Source: Liolophura sinensis
Lineage: Eukaryota; Mollusca; Polyplacophora; Chitonida; Chitonidae
Assembly (NCBI RefSeq): GCF_032854445.1
Contig: NC_088297.1
Coordinates: 6,449,991-6,513,990, forward strand
DNA: 64,000 nucleotides
Direction of reading: 5' to 3'
The notes under the pieces were generated by a model. The model was not told the DNA's origin. It ran no database searches and saw nothing but the letters and a program-made list of their open reading frames with translations. A program made the translations under genes and the position numbers. Each line of letters opens with the position of its first letter. Position 1 is the first letter of the stretch. Of this stretch, positions 63,476 to 64,000 are shown piece after piece.

Positions 63476-63880
63476 GTAAGGCAAAGCACACATACTATCA
63501 TCAATAGATACATGTATGCTCACATTCGTACATATATATATCCTCACTTACATATGTCATATTCCTATATAAACAAGTGCAAGCAAAGTGCATAAAAACA
63601 CATAATACATGCACAAAATCATCTAAACATATATTACCCATCTTAATTCACTCGTCTATGGCGACAAAATCATGAGCTAGTAGTAAAATGCACATAGACT
63701 AAGACAAAGCACACACACTAGCATATATAGATAACTGTATACTCACATTCGTACATGTATATCCACAACCGTACCCATCGTGCACAGACAAATACACAAT
63801 ACATGCATATAATTGTTAAAACAAATATTACTTACCTCTATTCGCTCGTCTGTCACCCTAAATTCGTGATTGCGTGGTAC
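63476..63880. repeat. Diverged tandem duplication, period about 230 bp
   Basis: GCAAAGCACACATACTATCA, ACTCACATTCGTACAT, AATACATGCA, ATATTACCCAT and CTCGTCT at 63480-63660 recur in the same order at 63710-63860. Confidence 0.75.
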
Positions 63881-64000
63881 AGTGACCAAAGCCGTAGACG
63901 TTGTGACCTTCAGCATAGAGAAAAAGACGCTTACATGTTAAGAACATGAACAGGGAGTAAAGTGACGAAAACAGATCACCCCACAGACAGATAAGATACA

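Overview
The window is nuclear DNA from an invertebrate animal, most likely a lophotrochozoan (mollusc or brachiopod). The reasons are intron-split metazoan genes, a nicotinic-type Cys-loop receptor with a lophotrochozoan-like M1 end, a NIT-domain membrane guanylate cyclase (a family known from marine invertebrates and absent from vertebrates), and dense tRNA-derived SINEs whose 3' ends read like those of mollusc-type SINEs. The assignment is inference; I see no species-specific marker. There is no bacterial, phage or CRISPR architecture.

Three cellular genes can be read. (1) 5374-5640 (+) is the terminal coding exon of a discoidin-domain-receptor-like tyrosine kinase; its upstream exons are not in the window. 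(2) 13979-28374 (+) is a full-length Cys-loop (nicotinic-like) receptor subunit in 8 coding exons. All splice phases match, giving 479 aa. It keeps the family's 45-bp and 110-bp exons and the 13-residue Cys-loop, but lacks the vicinal cysteines and several agonist-site aromatics and has a very hydrophobic pore helix. (3) 57342-45290 (-) is a full-length NIT-domain receptor guanylate cyclase in 9 coding exons, 661 aa: two membrane helices flank an extracellular NIT domain, followed by a coiled linker and a class III cyclase domain. The cyclase keeps both metal aspartates, the guanine-selecting Glu/Cys and the Arg, but has Thr where the catalytic Asn is expected.

The rest is repeat-rich. The left end (1-3440) is a 53-bp minisatellite with higher-order structure, followed by a frameshifted relic of a protein-primed DNA polymerase-type mobile element or virus (3890-4640). 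Reverse-transcriptase retroelement debris (probably Penelope-like) is scattered in both orientations; the largest piece is 6790-8370. At least two tRNA-head SINE families are present, many copies with intact target-site duplications and one pair nested. Large minisatellites lie in introns: 15.7-18.9 kb in receptor intron 2, about 26.0-26.2 kb in receptor intron 6, and 49.0-50.8 kb in cyclase intron 6. Others are intergenic (8.9-9.1, 28.9-29.9, 58.4-58.9 kb). An interspersed element with a roughly 320-bp unit recurs at least eight times, and the two 35-bp minisatellites appear to be local expansions of an internal segment of it. Two short terminal-inverted-repeat elements, a TATA/CCAAT promoter with an orphan leader exon, a candidate LTR and a zinc-finger ORF fragment complete the picture.

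The two complete genes could both act in neuronal or sensory signalling (ligand-gated channel; NO/nitrate-type sensing to cGMP). Nothing in the sequence shows that they are co-regulated: they are about 17 kb apart and point toward each other (convergent). I see no evidence for a wholly new multi-gene system. The most checkable novelties are the altered catalytic and pore residues in the two receptors and the birth of minisatellites inside an interspersed element.
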